NCBI GenBank assembly: GCA_016713175.1 | Contig: JADJPQ010000003.1 | Location: 310,001-374,000, forward strand | Length of the DNA: 64,000 nucleotides | Reading direction: 5' to 3' | DNA from: Planctomycetota bacterium | GTDB lineage: Bacteria; Planctomycetota; UBA1135; UBA2386 | Part shown: piece after piece, positions 8,132 to 16,878 of the stretch | Numbering within the stretch: position 1 is the stretch's first letter | Layout of the letters: every line of letters starts with the position of its first letter | Translations under genes and position numbers: made by a program | Notes under the pieces: model-generated | Seen by the model: only the letters and a program-made list of their open reading frames with translations | What the model was told of the DNA's origin: nothing | The model's database searches: none

Positions 8132-10489
8132 TCACTCGGGCAACCAGACCACGTCGGCATCCGTTCTCACTTCCAGGAGCGGTCCGACATCCGCCAGGTC
8201 GCCGTGGACAGGAGCAAGGGGCTGCAGCAGAACGCGCAGTCCGGTGACGTCGTCCAACTGCAGGATCCCCTGCGCATTCGTCCGCACCAGCCCACCGCCT
8301 TCTTTCCTGAACCAGCGATTCTCGACCGCTTGTCCGGTGGAGCGACTGCAAACCTTGACCGTCACGTTCCTGGTGACAAAAGTGAGCGGCCAGGTCGAAG
8401 TGGTCCCGGCGACGATCCCGAACTGGCTGCTGGCTTCGCGAGTCGACACGGAACCGTTCCGGATCACCCGCCAGGAGACCTGGTAAGTCCCGACCGGGAG
8501 CCGGGCGCGGAAGATCTCCTGTTGCCCATTGGCCCGGAACCACCCGAAGGACACCCGTCGACCCGGACTGATCTCCTGGAACAAATCGATCAGGTCGCCA
8601 CTCTGCGGCCCTCGGGCACCCGCTCCGCCGGCGAGCATCCCGACGGCGATGCCGGTCGGAATGGTCGATGCGTCCAGGTCACGCACGAGGTCGGAGCCGC
8701 CGATGAGGCAACGACCGAATCGGTACCGCCGCCCATTGCCGGCTCCCCGGAGCATCACGGTCAGTTCATATTCACCCGCGGACAACCCTTCGATCCGGTA
8801 TGCACCGGAGCCATCCAGCATGCAGTAGCGGATGTCGCGTGCGTCGCCGACGAGCGGCAATGCCACGACCGTCAACGGTTCGTCGATTCCCGCCACGTGC
8901 CCTGAGAGACTCTGCGTCGACGCCAGCGCCAGCACCACCGAAGCGTCCCTGGGCAACGGCTTGCAAACAGCCGAGTAACCCGAGGCTGTCGCGCGTACGT
9001 ACCTGTCCCCCAATCTCGCTACCAGCATCTCCCCGAGTCCGCTGTCGTCAGTCATGGCGGTCGCCAGACAGCGGCCCATCGAAGTCCCGAACCGGGGTAC
9101 GGTTGGGTCGTAGGCCTCATCAGCCCCCACGACCTGCCGAGCAAGCGCAGCCGCAACGGTCTCACCGTGTGCGGACTCGACGATGTCCACTGCGGCATTG
9201 CGGATCGGGCGCCCCGCGCCGTCGACCACTTTCACCCGCAACGTGGTGCTCGGCGGCTCCCGGTATCCCCGGACCTCGCGGATCGACCCGATCTCGACCA
9301 ACTCCAGGTCACCCATCCTACGAAATTCGAATCGGCTGCCGATGCAGAACCGCAGCCAATCGCCGTCACGGACATCGTCCCCTACCAGGTAGTGGCGATC
9401 CCCGCTCACGAACGGTAGATCCTGCCACTCCGGCGGGGGTTCACGCGACGACACGCGGCGTTGCTGCTGGGGGCGGGCTTGCACGCGGAGATCCTGCCCA
9501 GTCTCGATCTCGCCTCGGAGGATCCACCTCTGGCGATGATCCTGCAATACGATTGCGACATCGGCCGTGCCCCACGGGAACGGTCCCGCGTGGTGCTCGG
9601 GCATCCATCGGCCGCCGGACGAAACAGACAGGAAGTTCACGACAGCGCTTGGCTCCGCGCGTCGCAAGCAAAACCGCCCGGCGGCGTCAGTCTCGACCTT
9701 GGTGGCCAGACTCGCGAGTGCCACAGTGACCCCCGGACAGGCGTTGCCATGCCGGTCTCGTACCACTCCGGCAATCGTGTCCGCGCGCCCCGTGCCCAGG
9801 CGCAGGCGCCATTTCGGCGGCGGCACCGCCCGGCTCAATTCGATGAACTCCGGCTCGATGGCGCCGGCATCACAATGTACGCCCCAGCGACCGACCGAGC
9901 CGCTGACTGACACTTCCGACGACGCAACAACTTCCAGGGCGATCCGCTGCCGCCGCTGCACGATCGGGCTCTCGCTGGATTGTGGGTTGGCGAGAAGCAG
10001 CGTCAGCGTTCGCCCAGCAGGGATCTCCTGCAGGTCCAGCAACGCACGACCCTCTCTGGCCAATCGCACATCCTGCTCACCGTGCTGGTCGGGCAGCACC
10101 AGGACTCCGGCCCCATGCGATTCCGACGCAAAGGCATACGAGCCGGGAACCAGCGCGTCCGTCAGCCGCCCATCGTTCATGGTCCGTGTCGCGAGCCGGT
10201 CTGCCGGCCTCGCAACGGCCAAACCAGCAATCGGCGCGTCGGTCTCGGCATCGACGAACCGCAGCTGGCTGCTCTGGGACTCAGCGGTCCTCTCGGCGAC
10301 CGATGGTTCGGTTGTGGACGGTGCGACCTCGTCGCCGATGCTGACCACCGTCTCACCATGATCGCCGACTACGCCTGGCGCAACCGAATCAGCATCGCCG
10401 CGAGTGAGTTCCGCCAGCAGGAACGCACCAAACAGGAGAGCCACAACTACAATGCAAAATGTCCTGCGTGCCTGCGACTTGGTCGTCAT
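8132..10489 (-). CDS. Membrane-anchored protein with carboxypeptidase-regulatory-like domains
   Basis: 785 aa from ATG 10489. One N-terminal membrane segment (FCIVVVALLFGAFLLAEL, about residues 10-27) anchors a long extracytoplasmic part. Beta-sandwich repeats of the CarboxypepD_reg type are visible, with the typical 'G-x-V-x-D-x-x-G-x-P-x-x-x-A' opening: TIAGVVRDRHGNACPGVTV, LRVKVVDGAGRPIRNAAV and a late GAYRIEGLSAGEYELTV. No catalytic residues are recognisable. The ATG overlaps the TGA of the DUF4411-like stub upstream (ATGA), so the two are translationally coupled. Similar anchored proteins occur at 26761, 39625 and 46867. Confidence 0.82.
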   Translation of the reverse strand: MTTKSQARRTFCIVVVALLFGAFLLAELTRGDADSVAPGVVGDHGETVVSIGDEVAPSTTEPSVAERTAESQSSQLRFVDAETDAPIAGLAVARPADRLATRTMNDGRLTDALVPGSYAFASESHGAGVLVLPDQHGEQDVRLAREGRALLDLQEIPAGRTLTLLLANPQSSESPIVQRRQRIALEVVASSEVSVSGSVGRWGVHCDAGAIEPEFIELSRAVPPPKWRLRLGTGRADTIAGVVRDRHGNACPGVTVALASLATKVETDAAGRFCLRRAEPSAVVNFLSVSSGGRWMPEHHAGPFPWGTADVAIVLQDHRQRWILRGEIETGQDLRVQARPQQQRRVSSREPPPEWQDLPFVSGDRHYLVGDDVRDGDWLRFCIGSRFEFRRMGDLELVEIGSIREVRGYREPPSTTLRVKVVDGAGRPIRNAAVDIVESAHGETVAAALARQVVGADEAYDPTVPRFGTSMGRCLATAMTDDSGLGEMLVARLGDRYVRATASGYSAVCKPLPRDASVVLALASTQSLSGHVAGIDEPLTVVALPLVGDARDIRYCMLDGSGAYRIEGLSAGEYELTVMLRGAGNGRRYRFGRCLIGGSDLVRDLDASTIPTGIAVGMLAGGAGARGPQSGDLIDLFQEISPGRRVSFGWFRANGQQEIFRARLPVGTYQVSWRVIRNGSVSTREASSQFGIVAGTTSTWPLTFVTRNVTVKVCSRSTGQAVENRWFRKEGGGLVRTNAQGILQLDDVTGLRVLLQPLAPVHGDLADVGPLLEVRTDADVVWLPE

Positions 10490-10926
10490 GGCACCCGCTT
10501 TGCCCGAAGATCCGGCTTCACAGCCAGGCTCCGGAGCATGGTGAACGTGTCCTTGGACGGCACCTTGAACTGCGAGCACACGTCCGGCAACGGCACTCGG
10601 CTTCGCGAGTCGGGCCTTGGCTGCTCATTGGTCACGACGGTGGTGCCGCGAACCATCGAGTAGGCGACAAGCCACCCGTCGGCCTCGGTGGCGAACTTGG
10701 CCTTTGCGTGATCAGAGTACTCGGCGGCGACCCCTCTGATGGTCCTGGCTTCGTCCGACATGTTGATCCTGTGCGTTCGGAACGGCGGGAAGGCAATCCA
10801 GGGCCATCCGATTCGACTGCCGGCCATTCTACTCCATCGGAAGGGGCAACCCACCAGCGCGTCGCGGAGCGCTACGAGGCTTCGCGAGACCCAACAACCG
10901 CGCGCGCCAATGCCTCGCATGCCCAA
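10486..10926 (-). pseudogene. DUF4411 (PIN-like toxin) C-terminal remnant
   Basis: The last ~90 residues match the C-terminal half of DUF4411 proteins, PIN-fold RNases usually found in type II toxin-antitoxin pairs: ADGWLVAYSMVRGTTVVTNE carries the acidic/W motif and core strand, followed by VPLPDVCSQFKVPSKDTF, the conserved 'P-D-V-C' region. The expected N-terminal PIN half with its first catalytic Asp is absent; the preceding ~50 codons (Arg/Gly-rich) do not resemble the family in any frame. An internal ATG at 10761 could start the remnant. No antitoxin gene is adjacent. The ATGA overlap with the next gene may keep it translated as a leader. Inactive toxin is the likely state. Confidence 0.68.
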
Positions 10927-10970
10927 CGCCGACGAGACGACACTCCTGCTACGATCGCCGATCGAGAAGC

Positions 10971-12152
10971 ATGACCGAACCGTCGATCACGCCACCGAGC
11001 AGCACGAAGAAACGGTGGCTTGCGACCGCGGGAGGATTGCTGTTCGTCGCCGCGGCGACCTGGGCGATGTTCGCGCCAGGCCAGAAGCAAGAACAGGTGG
11101 CACAACTCGTCGCCGCTGCGAAGGCGGAATGGGCGACCCTGCCGCCCTTGCGCCGCGCCCGCGGCGAGCCGATCGAAGGCGCCGCGATGGACTTCCACGA
11201 CCAGGCGATCGCGATCGTCACCCGCTGGCCCTCCGTGCTGCGGGACATCGACGGGCTGGAGCCCGACGGCCAGGAAGTCGCCTGGAAGAAGTATCGGCCG
11301 CTGGTGGCGCCGCTGTTCGAAGCCCTGCGTGGCGCGGCGGCGTGCGCAAACTCGCGATTGCCCATGGTGGCACCGCACCAGGACAACGACCTGCTCGTGG
11401 TCCGGTTGATGTCCCTGGCGTGTCGCGAACTGGGCGCCCGACTCGATGAGGGCCGAGGTGCGGACGCCGTGGATGGCGCCCTCGACCTCGCCACGTTCGC
11501 CGGTGACCTGGTCGGTTCGCCGCTGCGTTCGACCCAGCGGTTCGGAGTCGCCGGACTCGAGTCGTTGTGGAAGGTGTGGCCGCCCGAACGCGTCGCCACC
11601 CTCGAGCAGCAGGACCGCGAACGCTTCGCGACCGGACTCGCCGAACTCGACGACTGGCTGCCAGCCGGACTGCCGATGGCCTACGACCTGGCGATCCAGG
11701 CCGACGACCTGAGACCCATGCTCGCACTCGCCGACCACGGCGGTCGCATGCGGGCGTGGCGGTACGGCTTCAGTCCAGCCTTCATGGTGTACTCCGCACT
11801 CGATCACGTGTTCCTGGTGAGCACGCAGCTGCAGGAAGCCAACGTCGACCAACCATGGTCGAGTCGCCGGGCGCAACTGCAGCAGGCCGAAGACGTGCTG
11901 CTGGCGTCGCCGAACATCTTCGTCCAGATCTTCGCACCGCCGCTGATCGGCGAGGAACGCCAGCTGCGCCGCGCTCGCGCCGGGCTGCGACTTCTGCGCC
12001 TCGAACTGGCCTGGCGCGCCGGGCAGAGCCAGCCTTCGTTGCCAGACCCTTGTGGCGACGGACCGATCCACGTCCAGATCGTCAGCAAGTTCGCGTTGTT
12101 CGAAGCCGCCGACTCGGCGGTCGAACCGCGCGTGGCCAAGCGTTCCTCGTAG
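10971..12152 (+). CDS. Membrane-anchored protein, unknown function
   Basis: 393 aa. A short cytoplasmic N-terminus is followed by one membrane segment (LATAGGLLFVAAATWAMFAP, about residues 17-36). The remainder is Leu/Ala/Arg-rich and probably mostly alpha-helical, with conserved-looking W residues (RWPSVLRDIDG, LESLWKVWPPERV). I do not recognise a family. It is divergent from the DUF4411 stub and convergent with the Ada-AlkA gene. Confidence 0.7.
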   Translation: MTEPSITPPSSTKKRWLATAGGLLFVAAATWAMFAPGQKQEQVAQLVAAAKAEWATLPPLRRARGEPIEGAAMDFHDQAIAIVTRWPSVLRDIDGLEPDGQEVAWKKYRPLVAPLFEALRGAAACANSRLPMVAPHQDNDLLVVRLMSLACRELGARLDEGRGADAVDGALDLATFAGDLVGSPLRSTQRFGVAGLESLWKVWPPERVATLEQQDRERFATGLAELDDWLPAGLPMAYDLAIQADDLRPMLALADHGGRMRAWRYGFSPAFMVYSALDHVFLVSTQLQEANVDQPWSSRRAQLQQAEDVLLASPNIFVQIFAPPLIGEERQLRRARAGLRLLRLELAWRAGQSQPSLPDPCGDGPIHVQIVSKFALFEAADSAVEPRVAKRSS

Positions 12153-12183
12153 TTTGCGGACGCGGTGGTGACTCGCCCCGCCT

Positions 12184-13617
12184 TCAACGCTCCGCGGCAG
12201 CGTTCCACAAATGCATGGTGAGTTGCCCGCGATAGGGCGCGAACGGCGCGGTGGCGGCGACCACGCCATCGGCGTCGGGACGTTCTTGCAACCCAAGCGT
12301 CTGCTGCAGCGCCTGAGCGAGCACGACATCGCCAACCGGCAGCGCATCGACGAACTGGAAGCCGCGCAGCAGCACATAGCCGACGGTCCATGGCCCGATC
12401 CCGCGCACCGCCGCGAGCTGCCGACCTGCTTGCGTCGCGGTGGCGTGCTTCAGGTCGTCGAGTGGCAACGACGGACCGGCGGCAGCCGCGGCCGCAGTCA
12501 GCAGATGCGTGGCCTTGGGCCCCGAGAAGCGCAGCCGCCGCAGAGCACCGACGTCGAGCGCCGCGGCCGCGCTGGGCGATGGATGCACGTACAGATCACC
12601 GATCCGTTCGCCCAGACGCTCGATCCACGCCGACCGCAGCGCCGCCGCGAACGCAACGTTGACTTGCTGGCCGACGATCGCCCACGCCAGGCACTCCCAC
12701 GGCGTCGCCGCTGGCAACAGCCGCAGTCCTGGGCGCGCGCGCAACAGTGGGCGCAATGCCGGTTCACGGCGCAGATGGGCGATCCCCGGCTCCGGATCGC
12801 CAGCGAAGTCCAGCATCCGGACGACGGTCGCATGCGCCTGCCGCATGGCTTCCGGGCCTGTGCCGGCGCCTTCGACCCGACACTCGGCCCGCCCATGGCG
12901 CACCGCCAACGACAGCACCGCCGGCCTCCCCGCCAGCGCAAACGCCTTGTGCAGCACCCCATCGACCAGCCGTTCGCACGTGCCGCCGGCATCGCGACCC
13001 CACAACCGCAGGAACTCCGCGCGTGGGAACGCAGACGGCAACTCGAGCGTGAAGCGATCGGCGCGCAGCAACCGGCGATAACTCTCGGGGGTCGTGCCGG
13101 TGCGCCGCTTGAAGTTGTCATGGAACGCGCTGCTGCTGGCAAAGCCGGCATCGAGCGCGATGTCGAGCACCCGAGCCCGCGACGTCGCCAGCCGTTCGCA
13201 GGCAAACGCGATCCGCGCCGCCAGCAACGTGTCGCCGGCCGACGCGTGCAGATGCTGCCGGAACAGCGCCGCCATCTTGGTGACGCCGACCTGCAAAGTC
13301 GACGCGATCGCCGCCGCATCGGCGAAGTCACCCGGCCGCGAACGCACGGCCGCCAGCACCGTCTGCAACCGTTCGTGCGCCGGATCCCGCCCGGCATGGA
13401 ACTCGTCGGGCCGACAGCGGCGACAGGCGCGGAAGCCGCGCGCCCGCGCCTCGAGCGGCGTCACGCAGTGCTCCACGTTGGCCGGCAGCGGCGTGCGCGC
13501 CTTGCACGACGGCAGGCAGTAGATGCCCGTGGTGCGGACACAGGTCAGGAACACGCCGTCGTAGCGCCGATCGCGCGCCGCGGCGCGGGCCAACATGAAC
13601 TCGCGGGACAAGGTCAC
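12184..13617 (-). CDS. alkA: Ada metal-binding/AraC/AlkA fusion: alkylation-response regulator and DNA-3-methyladenine glycosylase
   Basis: About 477 aa from GTG 13617 (VTLSREFMLARA); the ATG at 13596 is the alternative. Domain 1 is the Ada zinc-binding methyl acceptor: RTTGIYCLPSC and GFRACRRCRP supply four Cys, the first being the Ada-type methyl acceptor. Domain 2 is an AraC-type double helix-turn-helix (DIALDAGFASSSAFHDNFKR). Domain 3 is an AlkA N-domain plus HhH-GPD glycosylase: CLAWAIVGQQVNVAFAAALR, the hairpin LAAVRGIGPWTVGYVLL, and the downstream catalytic Asp in ALPVGDVVL. This fused architecture is known in actinobacteria and others; the separate O6-methyltransferase is at 54817. 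It probably senses methylphosphotriesters and activates its own expression. Confidence 0.92.
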   Translation of the reverse strand: MTLSREFMLARAAARDRRYDGVFLTCVRTTGIYCLPSCKARTPLPANVEHCVTPLEARARGFRACRRCRPDEFHAGRDPAHERLQTVLAAVRSRPGDFADAAAIASTLQVGVTKMAALFRQHLHASAGDTLLAARIAFACERLATSRARVLDIALDAGFASSSAFHDNFKRRTGTTPESYRRLLRADRFTLELPSAFPRAEFLRLWGRDAGGTCERLVDGVLHKAFALAGRPAVLSLAVRHGRAECRVEGAGTGPEAMRQAHATVVRMLDFAGDPEPGIAHLRREPALRPLLRARPGLRLLPAATPWECLAWAIVGQQVNVAFAAALRSAWIERLGERIGDLYVHPSPSAAAALDVGALRRLRFSGPKATHLLTAAAAAAGPSLPLDDLKHATATQAGRQLAAVRGIGPWTVGYVLLRGFQFVDALPVGDVVLAQALQQTLGLQERPDADGVVAATAPFAPYRGQLTMHLWNAAAER

Positions 13618-13678
13618 GGCGGCGATCAAAGCGACGGGCACGCGCGTGTCGTCCGATTCCGTTCGCGGCAATCCGGGT

Positions 13679-14911
13679 TCATGCCAGTACGGCACCGATC
13701 GGCGACGCATCCTCGGGCAGCAGCCGGATCGGACGCCCGGTGTCGGTGTGCAACACCGTGTCCGGCGCGATGCCCCGCGCCGCCAGCAGCGTGGCGAACA
13801 GATCACCCGGGGAACAGGCATCGGTGGCCGGCTCTTCGCCGCGAGCATCGGTGCTGCCGTGCACGACGCCGGCCCGGATGCCGGTGCCGGCGAGCAGCGC
13901 AAAACCGGCGCGCGGCCAATGGTCGCGACCACCATCGGGATTCAGCCGGGGCGTGCGGCCGAACTCGGACGCGACGCACAGCAGCAGCTCGGTGCCGCGT
14001 TGTTGCTGCCGATCGAGCAGCGCCGAGATGGCGCTGTCGAGCTGCGTCATCGGCCCCGGGAACCCGTAGGTCATCGCGTGGCGGATCTGGCGATGGTGAT
14101 CCCAGCCGGTGTGGCGCACCAGCACCGTGTCGACGCCGCCTTCGCACAGCCGCGTGGCCAGCTGGCAGGCGCGACCGAGCGGGTGACGGCCGAAGCGTTC
14201 GTGCTCGGCAGCCGGTTCGGCGGCAGTGTCGAACAGCGAGCGAACGGCCGGATCGGCGCCCATCGCGCGCGCCTGCGCCACGAACCGGTCGCGCGCCGCC
14301 TCGGCCGGCGAGCGCGGCGCGCCATCGAGGCGATCGAGCAGATCGGTCAGTTCATCGACCGCGGCCTGCCCCGGGGCCGGCACCAGATCCGGGGCCACGA
14401 AGGCACCCGGCGCGCTCGCACTGACCACGAATGGTCCGCAATGCCGCGGCAGGAAGCCGGCGCCGGCATGTTCGGGCACGCTCGGCAACGCGACGAACGA
14501 CGGCAGCGTGCCCGGCTCGGCCAGGCTCGCGAGCGCAGCGCCCAGCGACGGATACCGCAACACCGGCGACGGCCGCCGGCCGGTCAGCACGAACGCCGAC
14601 GCCCGGTCGTGATTGCCTTCGCCGTGCGTCAACGACCGGATCAGCGCGCAGCGCGACAACCGTCCGGCCAGCCGCGGCAGACCATCGCCGAGCCAGGTGC
14701 CGTCGATCGCGCCGCGGATCCAACGACTGTCACCGCGCACTTCGCCGGGCGCTTCGGGTTTGCCATCGAACAGTTCGAGGTGCGACGCGCCGCCGTCGAG
14801 CCAGATCAGGATCATCGGCAACCGCCGCCGAGATCGGCGCGGCAGCGACAACGCCGATGCGAACGGCAGGGCCGACATCGCGGACAGGAAGTGGCGGCGG
14901 GTGCAGGTCAT
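13679..14911 (-). CDS. DUF1501 family protein, Tat-exported
   Basis: 410 aa sulfatase/alkaline-phosphatase-fold protein of a family greatly expanded in Planctomycetota. The start ATG 14911 gives a twin-arginine signal (TRRHFLSAMSALPFASA). Characteristic motifs follow: ILIWLDGGASHLELFD with the first metal ligands, VDTVLVRHTGWDHHRQI, and CVASEFGRTPRLNPDGGRDHW, which holds the conserved C-terminal His/Asp set. Length is typical. Its ATG overlaps the TGA of the DUF1549/1553 gene (ATGA), the usual pairing for these families. Substrate is unknown. Confidence 0.92.
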   Translation of the reverse strand: MTCTRRHFLSAMSALPFASALSLPRRSRRRLPMILIWLDGGASHLELFDGKPEAPGEVRGDSRWIRGAIDGTWLGDGLPRLAGRLSRCALIRSLTHGEGNHDRASAFVLTGRRPSPVLRYPSLGAALASLAEPGTLPSFVALPSVPEHAGAGFLPRHCGPFVVSASAPGAFVAPDLVPAPGQAAVDELTDLLDRLDGAPRSPAEAARDRFVAQARAMGADPAVRSLFDTAAEPAAEHERFGRHPLGRACQLATRLCEGGVDTVLVRHTGWDHHRQIRHAMTYGFPGPMTQLDSAISALLDRQQQRGTELLLCVASEFGRTPRLNPDGGRDHWPRAGFALLAGTGIRAGVVHGSTDARGEEPATDACSPGDLFATLLAARGIAPDTVLHTDTGRPIRLLPEDASPIGAVLA

Positions 14912-16878
14912 CGGCGGGAAGCGAATTCGCGGGTCAGCAGCAGGGCATGGGCCAGTTCGATGAGGCGATCGCGCAACGGTGGCGTCGACAGCCGCGGCAG
15001 CAGCTCGGCGATCTCGTCGGCACGCGGCGGCCGGCCGAGGATCTGCAGGAACAGTTCGGCCAGCGCGGCGTCGCCGTTCGCGGTGGCGGCGATCAGGTCG
15101 ATTGCACCGCCCGGAGAACGCACGGCCGCGCCGAGCCACTCGCCGTGGCGTCGATTCAGTTCGCGCGCCAGGGGATCCACCGGCAACGACGTCGCCGACG
15201 CGTCCAGCACATACGCCGACGCCCGCGCCAGACGATCTGCCGACAGCGGCCGGGCCTGCTGGCGGGCGAAGTAGCGTGCCGCCAGTTCGTCGTTCTCGCC
15301 GACCGGTTCGCTGTCGACCGCCCACAGAGCACTGGTCACGACCCAACGCACCAGCGCCCGCAGATCGCCGTTCGTGCGCCGATACTCCGCCACCGCCGCC
15401 TCGAGCAACGGCGCGCAGCGCGCGGGATTCGCCAGGCGATGATCGTCGACCGGTTCGACCGGCGCACGACCGAGCAGCCAGCCGAGCAGCCGGTTGCAGA
15501 AGTTGCGGGCAAACACGTCGCTACCGGTCAACACCGCATCGCGCAGCGCGGCGTGTCGTTGTTCGAGGTCGGCCGGGGCCGCCGGAACCGCCGGTGCAAT
15601 CGGCAACATCACCGGCGGACAGGCGTCGCCGGTCCCTTCGTCGAACACCGCGCCGGCCAGCAGTTCGCCGCCAGTGCCGCGCCGGGTCGCCAACAACGCC
15701 GAGAAGCCCTGATGATCCCGCTGCCGCCAGCGGTCGTTCGGATGGTCGTGGCAGCGCGCGCAACCGATCTGCATGCCGAAGAACGCGCGGCCGACGAACT
15801 CCGCCCGATCGCGCGGGTCGCCGAACCGCTCCAGCAGCGGGGCTCCCGAAGCCAGCAGCTCGCGAACGAGTTGGTCCAGCGGCTGTCCGGCGGCAACGGC
15901 CGCGTGCAGTCGTTCGCGCAGCGCCGCCTGGCGTTCGGCCTGCATCGGCGCAGCCTCGCCCGCGACCTCGAACATCTCGGCCAGATGCCGGGCAAACTCG
16001 TCGGTGAACGCGCTGGTCGCCAACAGCCGTTCGGCGGTCACCGCAACGGCGACGGTCGCCGGCAGATCGACGAACGCCCGCACTTCGTGCGGCGCTGGCG
16101 GGCGACCGGCCAGGTCGAGATGCAGCCGGCGCACCAGCCGATGTGGTGCGGCACGCGGCGCCGGTGACAGGCCGAGTTCGCCGAGCCAACCAAGCCATGC
16201 GCGATCGGCGGTGTGACCCTCCGCCGGTGGCGCATTCGGCGCGTCAGCGGCGCGCCGTACGATCCGGAGCACGGCATCGCGACCGCCGTAGCGCGCGGTC
16301 ACGAACGTTTCACCAGCACCATGGACCGTGATCCGGCCATCCGCGGCCACCGCAACGACGGTCTCTTCGCTGCTGCCGAAAACCGCCAGTGCGGACACGT
16401 CGGCCTGCCCGTTCGGCATCGTTGCCGTGGCCCGCAACCGCTCGCCGACCAGTTCGACCGCCAGTCCATTCGCTGCCGGTTCGACGGCGCCCCGGAGTGC
16501 GCCACCCGCAATCCAGTCGCGCAGCAGCGCGTACGCCGCGGCATCGCGCGGCAGCCGGGTGCCGCCGCCGTGGGGGACGCGGCCCGAGCCCTTCTGCAAC
16601 AGCAGACTGCGGTCAGGATCGCGCAGATCGAGCCGCCGCCCGCCGAGATCGGTCGCCAACGCCCGCCAGTCCGCGTCCGGATCGCTGCCGAACAGCGACA
16701 GCTTGAAGCCGCCGCGCCCGGTGGCACTGCCATGGCAGTAGGCCGAGGCACAGCCTTGCCGCTGCAACAGCGGCAGCACGTGATCGGCGAACGTCACCGG
16801 CGGCGCGACCTTCGGCCCACCCGGCGTCGCAACGGTCGGCAAGGCAATGAGCCCCAGCACCCAGAGTGCGCCCCGCAT
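14908..16878 (-). CDS. DUF1549/DUF1553 (PSCyt-type) secreted protein
   Basis: 656 aa from ATG 16878 with a signal peptide (LWVLGLIALPTVATPGGP). Near residues 43-50 QGCASAYCHG corresponds to the cytochrome-like PSCyt1 motif, here C-x4-CH rather than CxxCH. The DUF1549 domain begins near residue 236 (LVRRLHLDLAGRPPAPHEV) and contains a canonical GCARCHDHPNDRW near 370. DUF1553 forms the C-terminus (NFCNRLLGWLLGRAPVEPVD, then ALWAVDSEPV). The function of the family is not established; pairing with DUF1501 suggests an outer-envelope or degradative complex. Overlaps neighbouring genes on both sides, so co-translation is likely. Confidence 0.92.
   Translation of the reverse strand: MRGALWVLGLIALPTVATPGGPKVAPPVTFADHVLPLLQRQGCASAYCHGSATGRGGFKLSLFGSDPDADWRALATDLGGRRLDLRDPDRSLLLQKGSGRVPHGGGTRLPRDAAAYALLRDWIAGGALRGAVEPAANGLAVELVGERLRATATMPNGQADVSALAVFGSSEETVVAVAADGRITVHGAGETFVTARYGGRDAVLRIVRRAADAPNAPPAEGHTADRAWLGWLGELGLSPAPRAAPHRLVRRLHLDLAGRPPAPHEVRAFVDLPATVAVAVTAERLLATSAFTDEFARHLAEMFEVAGEAAPMQAERQAALRERLHAAVAAGQPLDQLVRELLASGAPLLERFGDPRDRAEFVGRAFFGMQIGCARCHDHPNDRWRQRDHQGFSALLATRRGTGGELLAGAVFDEGTGDACPPVMLPIAPAVPAAPADLEQRHAALRDAVLTGSDVFARNFCNRLLGWLLGRAPVEPVDDHRLANPARCAPLLEAAVAEYRRTNGDLRALVRWVVTSALWAVDSEPVGENDELAARYFARQQARPLSADRLARASAYVLDASATSLPVDPLARELNRRHGEWLGAAVRSPGGAIDLIAATANGDAALAELFLQILGRPPRADEIAELLPRLSTPPLRDRLIELAHALLLTREFASRR

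Noticed and set aside
4852..8160. 1102-codon minus-strand open frame
   Set aside because: Antisense to the thioredoxin-like and permease genes; low-complexity Gln/Arg composition.
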